Under the pieces are notes generated by a model. It saw only the letters and a program-made list of their open reading frames with translations, ran no database searches and was not told where the DNA came from. From Luteimonas sp. FCS-9 (lineage in GTDB: Bacteria; Pseudomonadota; Gammaproteobacteria; Xanthomonadales; Xanthomonadaceae): a stretch of 64,000 nucleotides of DNA. Location: NCBI RefSeq assembly GCF_001014645.1, contig NZ_LASZ01000001.1, positions 186,001 to 250,000 on the forward strand. Direction: 5' to 3'. Shown here piece by piece: positions 51,974-61,783 of the stretch (the first letter of the stretch is position 1; every line of letters begins with the position of its first letter). The translations under genes and the position numbers were made by a program.

Positions 51974-52594
51974 GTGGCGAAGGCTGCGGGCGGAAAGGCC
52001 GCGTATTGTCGCAGAAGCCGGCACGTTGTCGGACCGGGCCTGCGCGACGGGTATCACATACGCCGACGCAGATCGTCCATCAGGTGCCGAAGTCCACTAC
52101 TTCTGATTCTTCACCACGTTCCGAAGGGAATCTTGCTCACGCTCACTCCATTAAGGCGTTCTTCTCCGGAGCGCGCATCGCGCCGGCCGGGGACTGCTCC
52201 CCGGCTCGGTCAGCCCGCTCCGCGGTCCGGCCCGGCGAAGCACGCCGGGCGTTCGTGTGGGCTGCGCGGCATGCCGCGCGAGCAGCCCGCACTCACCCAT
52301 GGCTGACTCGCCGCCGCAGGCCATCCCTGGCCTGCTATCGCAATCCCCGACCAGCACGACGCACTGAGGCCGAGAAGCACGCGACTTCTTCAGCCAGACG
52401 ACTTTCTGCGTCTACCCGAAGTCGGACTGCAACCGTCCATGGCAGCGGACTGGCGGCCGGTGGCCGCGTCGAGCGCGCCATGGATGGCGCGCGCCCGAGT
52501 CAGGACAGGATGTCCTGACCGAGGGGAGAGCGGCTTCCGGCCGGCAGGCCGCTACCCTTCCGAAGTGAAACCCATTCCCGCACTCGGGACGATC
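51974..52594. other. Gene-free region with eight hairpins in a row
   Basis: No gene is seen. Eight inverted repeats follow each other: 52186-52205 (GCCGGGGA/TCCCCGGC), 52230-52250 (GCCCGGCG/CGCCGGGC), 52259-52288 (GGGCTGC/GCAGCCC around GCGCGGCATGCCGCGC), 52316-52335 (GCAGGCCA/TGGCCTGC), 52453-52467 (GCGGCC/GGCCGC), 52473-52492 (GCGCGCCATGGATGGCGCGC), 52499-52519 (GTCAGGACA/TGTCCTGAC) and 52529-52553 (AGCGGC/GCCGCT). The stems differ in sequence. The last contains CGGCCGGCAGGCC, also found at 30514-30526. The region lies between rlmD and the DUF1318 gene. Confidence 0.85.
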
Positions 52595-53188
52595 CTACTT
52601 CTGCGTCCAGCTCCCGCCCTGCTGGTACCACCAACCGGCGCGTGCGCTCTGGATCCACTGGCGCGCGAACACGTCGCGGATCTGCGCCTCCCACTCGGGA
52701 TGTCCGTTGGCGACGGCGATCTCGCGGTACACCGCCTGGCGATCGCGGTTGTCGTCGGCGACCGCGGTGTTGACCGCGACCCGGTCCTTGATCGGCAACT
52801 GCGAGGCGTCGCGGACCACGACCAGCCCGTTGCTGCCGAAGCCGAGCGCGCCGGAGTCGAAGTGCGGCCGCAGCGTGCCGTTGAAGCGCTGCTCCATGCG
52901 CGACTGGATCGCCTGGATCGCGGGGGTGCGGATCGTGACGTCCGGGGTCTGCGCGTGCGCGGCGCCGATGCCCAGGAGCATCCACGGGTCGAAGCGCGGG
53001 CTGCGCTGGGCCATGCCGCCGCCCGGCGTCGTCGACGGCGGCTGCGCGGCCGGCGCATCGCCGATCACGTTCTCGACGAATTCGCGCGCCGCTTCCTTGG
53101 CCTCGGCCGCGGGGAAATAGACGTTGATCGTCACGCATGCCGTGAGTGCGAGCGCGGCCACGGCCGGCAGTCCCATCCAACGCGCCAT
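52595..53188 (-). CDS. DUF1318 lipoprotein, YnbE- plus YdbL-like
   Basis: 197 residues from ATG 53188. A lipoprotein signal (LPAVAALALTACVT) is followed by a TINVYF strand and an AEAKEAAREFVENVIGD helix, similar in position to YnbE-like small lipoproteins. A Pro/Gly linker leads to the DUF1318/YdbL domain (IQSRMEQRFNGTLRPHFDSGALGFG.NGLVVVRDASQLPIKDR, then DNRDRQAVYREIA). Final WYQQGGSW matches YdbL's G.W tail. It lies 35 bp after the YdbH-like gene in the same direction. Confidence 0.8.
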   Translation of the reverse strand: MARWMGLPAVAALALTACVTINVYFPAAEAKEAAREFVENVIGDAPAAQPPSTTPGGGMAQRSPRFDPWMLLGIGAAHAQTPDVTIRTPAIQAIQSRMEQRFNGTLRPHFDSGALGFGSNGLVVVRDASQLPIKDRVAVNTAVADDNRDRQAVYREIAVANGHPEWEAQIRDVFARQWIQSARAGWWYQQGGSWTQK

Positions 53189-53223
53189 CGGGTGTTCTCC
53201 TGTGTCGATACGGGGCGCGGCGC

Positions 53224-55266
53224 TCAGTCGATGACCGGGGCCACGTCGCCGCCTGCGGCGGCGGCCAGGCGCTCGACCAGCGTCGGCCAGTCCACGTCGC
53301 GGTTGAAGCCGACGACGTCCAGCCGCGGCAGGCCCGCGCCGTCGACGATAGTAAAGGTGTTGCCTGCTGAACGCAGGCCGCCCATCCGGCACACCTGGTT
53401 GCGCAGCCGGCACGAGATGCCGATGCCGCGGTAGCCGAAGTCGTCGAACAGCGCGATCGCCCGTCCCTGCAGGCTGGTGACGAACGATGCGTCGCCGACG
53501 CTGGAGATGTCCTGCACCGCACGCTGGCTGATGCGCTGGCGCACGCCGGGGGTGCGCAGGGTGTGCAGTTCGGCGTCGAACGCGGTCGCCGTCCAGTCGA
53601 TCAGGCGCAGGCCGTCGATGCGCCCGTGCAGCCGGCCCTCGATGCTGCCGAAGCCGAACACGCCGGTCAGCGCATGCAGGTCGAGCGCCTCGATCGCCAG
53701 GTCGCTGCTGACCGTCGGCGCGACGCCGAACGGCCGTTCGATCGCCAGCGACGACACGTCGACGCGACCGCCGAAGAGCTGCATCGACAGGCCGCCGTCG
53801 AAGTCGATCCGGTTGTCGGCGTAGCGCACCGTCGGGATGTGGCCGCTCAGCCGGCCCTCGAACGCGGGCCAGTCCAGCGCCGCGGCCAGCCGGCCGATGT
53901 CCAGTTCGTCGAGCCGCAACGCGGTGCGCATGCGCAGGCCCCCGCCCTGCCCGTCGCCGTCGTCGCCGGGCAACTGCAGCGCCAGCGCCTCGAAGCCGAT
54001 CTCGCCGCCGAGGAACGACAGCGCGACCGGCTCGCGCAGCCGCATCCGCCCACGGGCGCTCTCCAGGCTCCAGGCCGCAGCGTCGAACGGCATGCCGTAC
54101 AGCGCCCCGCCCCGCCAGGCGAACGCGCTGCGCACCGGCGCCTGCGCCGAATAGCGGATCGCGCCGTCGAGCCGGTCGAAGCGGAACCGCGCCTCGGCGT
54201 CGCCGACGTCCAGCCCGCGCAACCGCAGGTCCGCCTCTCGCAGTGCGCCGCCGGACAGCGCCAGCGATGCCTCGACGCCGCCGTGCAGCGTCAGGCCCGA
54301 CAGCCCTGCCGGGCCGAGCCAGCCCGACAGGTAGCGCGATGGCAGCGGTGCGGCATCCCGGCTGGCCGCCACGAGCGACAGCGTCCGCAGGCCGCCCTCG
54401 GGCGACAGCGCCGCGGTTCCGTCCAGCCGCAGCGCCGCGCCGTCGTGCCAGGCCAGCCGCGGCAGCGCCCAGTCTCCGGCGGCGTTGCGCGCGAGGTCGA
54501 GGCCGAGCGCGATCGGGGTGTCGGGCAATGCGAGATACGCCGGACCGAACAGCAGCCCGCCGCCACGCAGCGCACCGTCCAGCCGGAGGGCCGGACCCGC
54601 GTCGGGCAACCGCAGGTCGACCCGCAGGTCGGCGCCCACGCCTTCGGTCGCGATGGCCCCGTCCTCGGTGTCGAGCGCGAGATCGCGCACCGCGAGCGTG
54701 CCGGCGATGCGGACCGGGGCATCCGCCGGCGCGTCGATCCACAGCGCGCCGTCGAGCCGGCCGTCGCGCAACTGCGCCGCCGCCCAGGCCTCGCGCACCA
54801 GTGCCTGCGCCCAGGCCACCGGCACGCTGCGCAGGTCGATCGCCGTGCGGTCGGGCGCGGCGCCGCGCCGGGCCAGCTGCAGCGCGCCGTCCCCGTCCGC
54901 GAGGCGCGCATCGAGGTCCTGCCCGTCGAGCTCCAGCGACAGCCGCAATGCGGCGCCGGTGGCGTCGCGGACCGGGCCGTCGCAGCGCCACCGCACGCTG
55001 GCGCCTTCCGGCCGGATCCGCGTCAGCGGGCACCGCCAGTCGACGTCGCGCAGCCGCCAGCCCAGTGCACCGGCGTCGACGAGGCCGGCCCGCAGCCGCA
55101 GCCGGCCCTGCGGCGCGTCCTCGGGCCAGTCGAGCGTCAGCCGGACGCGCTCGAGTGTCGCCACAGGAGTCGCGACCCGCGCGATCCGCGCCTCGGCAGT
55201 GCGCGCCTGCGCCGCCGGCACGCAGGCCAGCAACAGCGGTAGGATCGACAGCAGGCGGCGGACCAT
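53224..55266 (-). CDS. YdbH-like AsmA-superfamily protein
   Basis: 680 residues with an N-terminal hydrophobic signal (MVRRLLSILPLLLACVPAAQA) and a long series of beta strands. The C-terminal third carries the conserved YdbH region (GLSMQLFGGRVDVSSLAIE, LDLHALTGVFGFGSIEGRLHGRIDGLRLIDW, RISQRAVQDISSVGDASF, FGYRGIGISCRLRNQVCRMGG). In E. coli YdbH (879 residues) works with YnbE as a bridge for phospholipid flow to the outer membrane. This one is shorter. Role by analogy. Confidence 0.85.
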   Translation of the reverse strand: MVRRLLSILPLLLACVPAAQARTAEARIARVATPVATLERVRLTLDWPEDAPQGRLRLRAGLVDAGALGWRLRDVDWRCPLTRIRPEGASVRWRCDGPVRDATGAALRLSLELDGQDLDARLADGDGALQLARRGAAPDRTAIDLRSVPVAWAQALVREAWAAAQLRDGRLDGALWIDAPADAPVRIAGTLAVRDLALDTEDGAIATEGVGADLRVDLRLPDAGPALRLDGALRGGGLLFGPAYLALPDTPIALGLDLARNAAGDWALPRLAWHDGAALRLDGTAALSPEGGLRTLSLVAASRDAAPLPSRYLSGWLGPAGLSGLTLHGGVEASLALSGGALREADLRLRGLDVGDAEARFRFDRLDGAIRYSAQAPVRSAFAWRGGALYGMPFDAAAWSLESARGRMRLREPVALSFLGGEIGFEALALQLPGDDGDGQGGGLRMRTALRLDELDIGRLAAALDWPAFEGRLSGHIPTVRYADNRIDFDGGLSMQLFGGRVDVSSLAIERPFGVAPTVSSDLAIEALDLHALTGVFGFGSIEGRLHGRIDGLRLIDWTATAFDAELHTLRTPGVRQRISQRAVQDISSVGDASFVTSLQGRAIALFDDFGYRGIGISCRLRNQVCRMGGLRSAGNTFTIVDGAGLPRLDVVGFNRDVDWPTLVERLAAAAGGDVAPVID

Positions 55267-55300
55267 CGCCGCAGGATACCTTCATCGCATGGAGCGACCG

Positions 55301-56029
55301 ATGCCCAGATTGCTGCTGGTCGAGGACGACCCCACGAGCCGCAGTTTCCTGCTCGACGCGGCCGCCGCGCTGCCGGCCGAGGTCGACGTCGCCGGGACGG
55401 TCGCCGACGCGCCCGCGCTGGCGGCCGCCGATGCGCACGACGCCTGGCTGATCGACGCCAACCTGCCCGACGGCAGCGGCATCGAGCTGCTGGCCCGATT
55501 GCGCGCCCTGGGGCTGGGCACGCCGGCGCTGGCGCATACCGCCGCGCGCGAGCGCGAATCGCTCGACGCCCTGCGCGCGGCCGGCTTCGCGATCGCGCTG
55601 AGCAAGCCGCTGTCGGCCGCCGACTGGCGTGCCGCGATCCGCGGCCTGGTCGAGACCCGCCCAGCCGCTACGCCCCCGCCCCCGCCCCCGGCCGACGCGG
55701 GCATGGAGATGGCGGCACCGGGACGCGCGCCGGTCTGGAATGCGCGCGCCGCGCTGGCCGCGGTCGGCGGCAACGCCGCCAACGCCGATGCGCTGCGCGG
55801 CCTGTTCCTGGGCGAACTGCCGCAGGCGCGCGACGGCATCGTGCTGGCCGCGCGCCGCGGCGATGCGGCGGCCATGCGTGGCCTGCTGCACAAGCTGCGG
55901 GCCGGCTGCGGCTTCGTCGGCGCCGACCGGCTGTGCGCGGCCGCGGCCGGGCTGCACGCGTCCCCCGACTCGGACGCGGCGCTGCACCGGTTCCTCGCCG
56001 CGATCGACGCGACCCTCGCGGCCGCGTAG
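55301..56029 (+). CDS. Response regulator with C-terminal Hpt domain
   Basis: 242 residues from ATG 55301, with GGAG 6 nt upstream (ATG 55289 also possible). The receiver domain has LLLVEDD, the phospho-acceptor in WLIDANLPDGSG, and the lysine in ALSKPL. A PPPPPP linker precedes an Hpt domain with the histidine in LLHKLRAGCGFVGADRL. No DNA-binding or enzymatic output domain is present, so it acts as a phosphorelay intermediate. A partner kinase is not in the window. Confidence 0.9.
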   Translation: MPRLLLVEDDPTSRSFLLDAAAALPAEVDVAGTVADAPALAAADAHDAWLIDANLPDGSGIELLARLRALGLGTPALAHTAARERESLDALRAAGFAIALSKPLSAADWRAAIRGLVETRPAATPPPPPPADAGMEMAAPGRAPVWNARAALAAVGGNAANADALRGLFLGELPQARDGIVLAARRGDAAAMRGLLHKLRAGCGFVGADRLCAAAAGLHASPDSDAALHRFLAAIDATLAAA

Positions 56030-56041
56030 CCGGCAGCTGCG

Positions 56042-56773
56042 TCAGCGCGTTCCGCCGCGCTGCGCGAGCTCGGCCGCCAGTTCCCAGGACTTGAGGCCGC
56101 GCGGCCCCAGGTGATGCGCCAGCACGCCGCGCAGCGCGCGCCGCAGGCTGGCGAGGTCCTCGGTCTCGGGCGCCGCCGCGTCGGCCGCCAGCGCGAGCAG
56201 CGCGCGCCCGGTCGCCGCCGCGCTGCGCGAGGCTGCGGCGCCGTCCAGGTGCAGCCGGCGCGGGCCGTGCTCGGGATCGAGCAGGTAGCGCGCCGCGGGA
56301 TCGATCGGCTGGCCGTCGCCGTCGGTATCGAGCGGCAGGCCGACGCCCAGCGCATCGAGCAGTGCCCGCTCGAACCGGCGCAGGCTCCAGGCCAGGCCGC
56401 CGGGCACGCGCAGGCGCGCCCGCACCGCCGCGTACGCATCGTGGAGCTCGGGCAGCGGGTCCTGCCGCGGCGCCAGCCGCAGCACCAGCTCGTTGAGGTA
56501 GAAGCCGGCGAGGATCGCGTCGCCGGTCAGCCGCGGCGCGGCGTCGAGCGCCTCGGCGCCGCGCAACTGCGCCAGCTCGCCGCGCAGCTGGGCCTCCAGG
56601 CGGACGTGCTGCAGCGGTTGCAGCGCGGCACGCAGCACGTGCTTCTTCGGCCCCTGCACGCCGCGCGCGATCAGGCCGAGCCGTCCGTGCTCGCGGCTCA
56701 GCACCTCGACCAGCAGGCTCGTCTCGCGCCACGGGCGGGCATGCAGGACGAATGCGGAGTCGATCAGGCGCAT
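56042..56773 (-). CDS. recO: DNA repair protein RecO
   Basis: 243 residues. OB-fold N-terminus [38 protein letters not shown], then the helical RecO_C domain with the [24 protein letters not shown] motif. No zinc-finger cysteines are present, as in most gammaproteobacterial RecO. It loads RecA with RecR at gaps. It follows era as in many Proteobacteria. Confidence 0.95.
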   Translation of the reverse strand: MRLIDSAFVLHARPWRETSLLVEVLSREHGRLGLIARGVQGPKKHVLRAALQPLQHVRLEAQLRGELAQLRGAEALDAAPRLTGDAILAGFYLNELVLRLAPRQDPLPELHDAYAAVRARLRVPGGLAWSLRRFERALLDALGVGLPLDTDGDGQPIDPAARYLLDPEHGPRRLHLDGAAASRSAAATGRALLALAADAAAPETEDLASLRRALRGVLAHHLGPRGLKSWELAAELAQRGGTR

Positions 56774-56868
56774 GCGACCGACGCGGGGGGATGCGTGCGT
56801 GGAGGACGCGGCGTCCGGAGCGCTCGAACCGTCACGGGAGACCGCCCTTTCGCATCACCGATCACGCA

Positions 56869-57777
56869 CTACGAATCGCTGTACCCGAACGCCTTCAGCG
56901 CCGCCTCGTCGTCGGACCAGCCCTCGCGCACGCGCACCCAGGTCTCCAGGAACACCTTGGCGTCGAACAGCCGCTCCATCTGAAGCCGCGCCTTGGTGCT
57001 GATCTCCTTGAGCCGGGTACCGGCCTTGCCGATGACGATCGCCTTCTGGCCCTCGCGCTCGACCCAGATCACCGCGCCGATGCGCAGCATCGCGCCGTCG
57101 ACGGTGAAGCTCTCGATCTCGACGGTCGTCGCGTACGGCAGTTCGGCGCCGAGCTGGCGCATCAACTGCTCGCGCACCAGTTCGCCGGCCAGAAAGCGCT
57201 GGCTCTTGTCGGTGATCTCGTCCTCGCCGTACAGCGCCGGCTGCTCGGGCAGCAGCGGCAGCACCGTCGACACCAGTTGCTGCAGGCCGTTGCGCTTGAG
57301 CGCCGACAGCGGCACCACGCCGGCGAATTCGCGGCCCTCGGCGACCTGCTGCAGATAGGGCAGCAGCGCGGTCTTGTCCTTCATCCGGTCGATCTGGTTG
57401 ACCACCAGTACCACCGGCACGCCGGCACCACGCAGCGCGTCGAACGCCAGCGCGTCCTCCTCGTCCCAGCGTCCGGCGACCACGACCAGCAGCGCCGCGT
57501 CCACGCCCTCGAGCGCCCCCCGGGCCGCGCGGTTCATGACCCGGTTCATCGCGCGCTTCTGCTCGCGGTGGATGCCGGGGGTGTCGACCAGCAGCAGCTG
57601 CCCCTCGGGCAGCGTCGCGATGCCCAGCAGGCGGTGCCGGGTGGTCTGCGGCCGGTTGGAGACGATGCTGACCTTGGCGCCGACGAGGGCGTTGACCAGC
57701 GTGGACTTGCCGACGTTGGGCCGGCCGATGACGGCGACGAAGCCGGCGCGATGGGGCGCGGAATGGGGATCTGTCAT
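56869..57777 (-). CDS. era: GTPase Era
   Basis: 302 residues. G1 [10 protein letters not shown]3 DTPGIHRE, G4 NQID (NKxD in most homologues), then a KH domain with [17 protein letters not shown] near the C-terminus. Era binds 16S rRNA during 30S maturation. It sits 63 bp downstream of rnc in the same direction, the conserved rnc-era-recO order. Confidence 0.97.
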   Translation of the reverse strand: MTDPHSAPHRAGFVAVIGRPNVGKSTLVNALVGAKVSIVSNRPQTTRHRLLGIATLPEGQLLLVDTPGIHREQKRAMNRVMNRAARGALEGVDAALLVVVAGRWDEEDALAFDALRGAGVPVVLVVNQIDRMKDKTALLPYLQQVAEGREFAGVVPLSALKRNGLQQLVSTVLPLLPEQPALYGEDEITDKSQRFLAGELVREQLMRQLGAELPYATTVEIESFTVDGAMLRIGAVIWVEREGQKAIVIGKAGTRLKEISTKARLQMERLFDAKVFLETWVRVREGWSDDEAALKAFGYSDS

Positions 57778-57839
57778 CCCGGCATTCTACGGAAAACCCG
57801 CTGCGGCCGGCGGCCGGCGCCGCCCTGCCGCCGGCGCGT

Positions 57840-58523
57840 TCAGGCGCCGCGTTCGATCAGCGCGACGACGCCGTCGGCCGCCTGCTGCTCGGCCGCGCGA
57901 CGCGAGCTGCCCTGGCCCTCGGCCGCGATGCCGGCATCGGCGAGCACGCAGCGCACGACGAACGTGCGGGCGTGCTCCTCGCCGGTCTCGGCCAGCAGTT
58001 CGTAGACCGGCAGGGCTCGCTGCCGGGCCTGCAGCCATTCCTGCAGCCGGGTCTTGGCGTCCTTGGCGATCCGCCCGCTGGCCAGCGCCGCGAGCGCGCG
58101 CTCGAACAGCGGCAGCACCACCGCACGGCAGGTCTCCAGGCCGGCATCGAGGTAGACGGCCGCGATCACCGCCTCGAGCGCGTCGGACAAAATCGAATCG
58201 CGGCGGTGGCCGCCGGACTTCATCTCGCCCGGGCCGAGCACCAGCCGCGCGCCGAGGTCGAGTTCGCGCGCGACCGCGGCCAGCGACGACTCGCGCACCA
58301 GCTCGGCGCGCGCGCGCGTGAGCGTGCCTTCGTCCGCGCCGGGACAGCGCGCGAACAGCGCCTCGGCGACCAGCGCGCCGAGCACCGCGTCGCCGAGGAA
58401 CTCCAGCCGCTCGTTGTGCGGCGCGCCCGCGCTGCGGTGGGTCAGCGCCTGCGCCAGCAACCCCGGGTCACGGAACGCATACCCCGCGAACCGGCCCTGC
58501 TGGCGGTCAACCGCGCCCGCCAT
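57840..58523 (-). CDS. rnc: Ribonuclease III
   Basis: 227 residues from ATG 58523. The catalytic signature [13 protein letters not shown] and the [15 protein letters not shown] helix are intact. The C-terminal dsRNA-binding domain ends [16 protein letters not shown]. The start overlaps the DUF4845 stop by 17 bp, so translation is coupled. It processes rRNA and other double-stranded RNA. Confidence 0.96.
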   Translation of the reverse strand: MAGAVDRQQGRFAGYAFRDPGLLAQALTHRSAGAPHNERLEFLGDAVLGALVAEALFARCPGADEGTLTRARAELVRESSLAAVARELDLGARLVLGPGEMKSGGHRRDSILSDALEAVIAAVYLDAGLETCRAVVLPLFERALAALASGRIAKDAKTRLQEWLQARQRALPVYELLAETGEEHARTFVVRCVLADAGIAAEGQGSSRRAAEQQAADGVVALIERGA

Positions 58524-58887
58524 CGCCCACGAACGCCTGGCTGGCCTCGAACCGGCCGACGACATCGAGGTTGCCGATCATCGGCCGGCGCACCTCGTAG
58601 CGCACGTCCATGCGCAGGCCCTCGGGCACCCGGGTGATCTTCACGTGCTCGGGCTTGACGTTCTCCGCGTAGCTGATCTGCAGCCGGCGGAAGAACAGCT
58701 CGCGGATCCGCGCGGTGTCGGCGGTCGCGATGCCCGGCTCGGCGGCCAGGCCCTTGAGCGCCGAGCGGACGCTGTAGTACTCCGAATACATCGGGAACAG
58801 CTTCATCCCGACGTAGGCGAAGAAGCCGACGACCGCCAGGACGACGACGAAGCCCAGCAGGGTGATGCCGCGTTGCGTGCGTTTCAT
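58507..58887 (-). CDS. DUF4845 membrane protein
   Basis: 126 residues with one N-terminal membrane helix ([24 protein letters not shown]) preceded by a basic QRG start like a type IV pilin-type leader. The rest, with [16 protein letters not shown] and RISYAENV-like pieces, is the DUF4845 family, which always lies between lepB and rnc in Xanthomonads and other gammaproteobacteria. Function unknown. Confidence 0.92.
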   Translation of the reverse strand: MKRTQRGITLLGFVVVLAVVGFFAYVGMKLFPMYSEYYSVRSALKGLAAEPGIATADTARIRELFFRRLQISYAENVKPEHVKITRVPEGLRMDVRYEVRRPMIGNLDVVGRFEASQAFVGDGGRG

Positions 58888-58914
58888 GATGCCCCCTTCC
58901 GTCCCGCCTTCCGG

Positions 58915-59709
58915 TCAGCGGATGCCGCTGCCGATCCGGCCCCAGTCGACCCAGCCCGGCGCCTGCGAATCGACGTTCATCCAGATCAGGAACGCCTTGC
59001 CGCGCAGCTGGGTCTCGGGCAGCGTACCCCAGAAGCGGCCGTCGTCGCTGCGGTCGCGGTTGTCGCCCATGACGAAGTAGTGGCCCTGCGGCACCTGGTA
59101 GGTGCCCTCGCCCATGTGGAACGGCGCGGCCTCGTCGATGTGCAGGATCTGGTGGCTGCGGTCGGGCATGGTTTCCTCGTAGAGCGAGGCGCCGGTCATC
59201 TCCGCGCCCTGCCCCACGCCCTCGTAGCGGCCCAGGCGTTCGTAGCCGAACGGCGTGCCGTTGACGAAGACCTGGTTGTCGCGGAACTCCACGGTGTCGC
59301 CCGGCAGTCCGATCACGCGCTTGATCCAGTCCTGGTCGGGATGCTGCGGCGGCCGGAACACCACCACGTCGCCGCGCGCCGGCTCGCCGATCTCGATCAC
59401 CTTCTTGTTGGTGATCGGCAGGCGGATGCCGTAGCTGAACTTGTTGACCAGGATGAAGTCGCCGATCAGCAGCGTCGGCATCATCGAGCTCGACGGGATG
59501 CGGAACGGCTCGGCGACGAAGCTGCGCAGGATCAGCACGACGAACAGCACCGGGAAGAAGGCCTTGGAGTAGTCCACCAGGACCGGCTCCTTCGCCTCGA
59601 TCAACCCGCCCCTGCGCGCGCGCGCCTTCGCCAGCACCAGCCGGTCGAGCAGCCAGATGACGCCGGTCAGCAGCGTCAGGACAACCAATGCGGTCTCAAA
59701 CCATTTCAT
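58915..59709 (-). CDS. lepB: Signal peptidase I
   Basis: 264 residues. Two N-terminal membrane helices, catalytic Ser at about 75 (IPSSSMMPTL) and catalytic Lys at about 130 (WIKRVIGLPGD). The box E region (GHYFVMGDNRDRSDDGRFWG) is intact. It removes signal peptides in the periplasm. It lies directly after lepA, with 93 bp of repeat-rich DNA between. Confidence 0.96.
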   Translation of the reverse strand: MKWFETALVVLTLLTGVIWLLDRLVLAKARARRGGLIEAKEPVLVDYSKAFFPVLFVVLILRSFVAEPFRIPSSSMMPTLLIGDFILVNKFSYGIRLPITNKKVIEIGEPARGDVVVFRPPQHPDQDWIKRVIGLPGDTVEFRDNQVFVNGTPFGYERLGRYEGVGQGAEMTGASLYEETMPDRSHQILHIDEAAPFHMGEGTYQVPQGHYFVMGDNRDRSDDGRFWGTLPETQLRGKAFLIWMNVDSQAPGWVDWGRIGSGIR

Positions 59710-59712
59710 GAG

Positions 59713-59804
59713 GGCTCCTTTGGAGCCGGGATTGGGAATTGGGGATTGGGGATACGGACAGGCGGGTCACCCCGGCTCTTCCGAATCCCGAATCCCGCAT
59801 CCCT
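59713..59804. repeat. Hairpin and GGGATT heptamer repeats between lepB and lepA
   Basis: A GGCTCC-TTT-GGAGCC stem (59713-59727) and GGGATT/GGGAATT-type heptamers (59728-59752) are followed by inverted copies GAATCCC-GAATCCC-GCATCCC (59782-59802). The two halves can fold on each other. Similar degenerate heptamers occur near 63330. Such GGGATTC repeats are common in Xanthomonad intergenic DNA. Confidence 0.75.
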
Positions 59805-61611
59805 ACTCCCGGCTGGTACTCAGCACCGCGAGGAAGGCTTCCTGCGGGATCTCGACGCGGCCGACCTGCTTCATGCGCTTCTTGCCTTCCTTCTGCTTCT
59901 CGAGCAGCTTCTTCTTGCGCGAGATGTCGCCGCCGTAGCACTTGGCCAGCACGTTCTTGCGCATCGCCTTGACGGTGGTGCGCGCGATGATCTGCGAGCC
60001 GACCGCGGCCTGGATCGCGACATCGAACATCTGCCGCGGGATCAGGTCCTTCATCTTCTCGGTCAGCTCGCGACCGCGCCGGTCGGCGTGCTGGCGATGG
60101 ACGATCAGCGACAGCGCATCGACCTTGTCGCCGTTGATCAGCGTGTCCACGCGCACGAACGGGCCGGCCTGGAACCGCAGGAAGTGGTAGTCGAGCGAGG
60201 CGTAGCCGCGGCTGACCGACTTGAGCTTGTCGAAGAAGTCGAGCACGACCTCGGCCATCGGCAGCTCGTAGCTGATCTGCACCTGGCTGCCCATGTAGGT
60301 GATGCCGATCTGGCTGCCGCGCTTCTCCTCGCACAGCGTGATGACGTTGCCGACGTAGTCGGGCGGGGTTAGCACGTTGGCGCGGATGATCGGCTCGCGG
60401 ATCTCCTCGATCTGGTTGACCGGCGGCAGTTTGGCCGGGTTGTCGAGGCTGAGGATCTCACCGTCGGTGCGCAGCACCTCGTAGACCACGGTCGGCGCGG
60501 TACTGATCAGATCGAGGTTGTATTCGCGCTCCAGCCGCTCCTGCACGATCTCCATGTGCAGCATGCCCAGGAAGCCGCAACGGAAGCCGAAGCCCATCGC
60601 CTCCGAGCTCTCGGGTTCGAAGCGCAGTGCGGCGTCGTTGAGGCGCAGCTTCTCGAGCGCCTCGCGCAGCGCCGGGTAGTCCTCGGCGTCGATCGGGAAC
60701 AGGCCCGCGAACACGCGCGGCTGCATCTCCTGGAAACCGGGCAGCGGACTGGGCGCCGGGTCGCCGGCCAGCGTGAGCGTGTCGCCGACCGGCGCGCCGT
60801 GCACGTCCTTGATCGAGGCGGTGATCCAGCCCACTTCGCCGGCACGCAACTGCGGCAACGGCTTGCGCTTGGGCGTGAACACGCCGACGTTGTCGACCTG
60901 GTGGCTGCGCCCGGTCGACATCACCAGCAGCTTGGCGCCGGGCTTGATCTCGCCCTGCATCACGCGCACCAGCGACACCACGCCCAGGTAGTTGTCGAAC
61001 CACGAGTCGATGATCAGCGCCTGCAGCTTGTCGGTGTCGCGCGGCTTGGGCGGCGGGATCCGGTGCACGATCGCCTCGAGCACCTCGTCGACGTTCAGGC
61101 CGGTCTTGGCGCTGACCGCGACCGCGTCCTCGGCGTCGATGCCGATGACCGCCTCGATCTCGTTCTTCGCGCGGTCGATGTCGGCCGTCGGCAGGTCGAT
61201 CTTGTTGAGCACCGGCACCACCTCGAGCCCCTGCTCGACCGCGGTGTAGCAGTTGGCGACCGATTGCGCCTCCACGCCCTGCGCCGCGTCGACCACCAGC
61301 AGCGCGCCCTCGCAGGCGGCCAGCGAGCGGCTGACCTCGTAGCTGAAGTCGACGTGGCCGGGCGTGTCGATGAAGTTCAGATGGTAGGTCTGGCCGTCGC
61401 GCGCGGTGTACGGCAGCGAGACCGACTGCGCCTTGATCGTGATGCCGCGTTCGCGCTCGATCGGGTTCGAGTCGAGCACCTGCGCCTCCATCTCGCGCGC
61501 CTGGAGGCCGCCGCAGAGCTGGATGATGCGGTCGGCCAGCGTCGACTTGCCATGGTCGACGTGGGCGATGATGGAGAAGTTGCGGATGTTCCGCATGGGA
61601 TCGTGGGTCAT
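59803..61611 (-). CDS. lepA: Elongation factor 4 (LepA)
   Basis: 602 residues; ATG 61596 ([19 protein letters not shown]) is equally possible and gives 597. GTPase motifs [16 protein letters not shown] and NKIDLPT are intact, with the LepA-specific C-terminal domain ([48 protein letters not shown]). It back-translocates stalled ribosomes and affects biogenesis. Its stop codon touches the first heptamer repeat. Confidence 0.96.
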   Translation of the reverse strand: MTHDPMRNIRNFSIIAHVDHGKSTLADRIIQLCGGLQAREMEAQVLDSNPIERERGITIKAQSVSLPYTARDGQTYHLNFIDTPGHVDFSYEVSRSLAACEGALLVVDAAQGVEAQSVANCYTAVEQGLEVVPVLNKIDLPTADIDRAKNEIEAVIGIDAEDAVAVSAKTGLNVDEVLEAIVHRIPPPKPRDTDKLQALIIDSWFDNYLGVVSLVRVMQGEIKPGAKLLVMSTGRSHQVDNVGVFTPKRKPLPQLRAGEVGWITASIKDVHGAPVGDTLTLAGDPAPSPLPGFQEMQPRVFAGLFPIDAEDYPALREALEKLRLNDAALRFEPESSEAMGFGFRCGFLGMLHMEIVQERLEREYNLDLISTAPTVVYEVLRTDGEILSLDNPAKLPPVNQIEEIREPIIRANVLTPPDYVGNVITLCEEKRGSQIGITYMGSQVQISYELPMAEVVLDFFDKLKSVSRGYASLDYHFLRFQAGPFVRVDTLINGDKVDALSLIVHRQHADRRGRELTEKMKDLIPRQMFDVAIQAAVGSQIIARTTVKAMRKNVLAKCYGGDISRKKKLLEKQKEGKKRMKQVGRVEIPQEAFLAVLSTSRE

Positions 61612-61783
61612 GTGCGGCGGCCGGGCCGTCGTCGGGATAACGGGCGATTATCGCATGGCGGCCACCGCCGCGGCGGCGGCGCCGCGCGATCCGCCGGCGC
61701 GGGGAAACCGGGCACCCGGACGCGCGGAGGCCCGCGGCGATCGCCGCGGGCCTCCGACAGGACCGACCGGTCCGCAAGCGCCG

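Noticed and set aside
52132-52594. Protein-coding remnant between rlmD and the DUF1318 gene
   Set aside because: All open frames are short, start inside hairpins and give no recognisable sequence.
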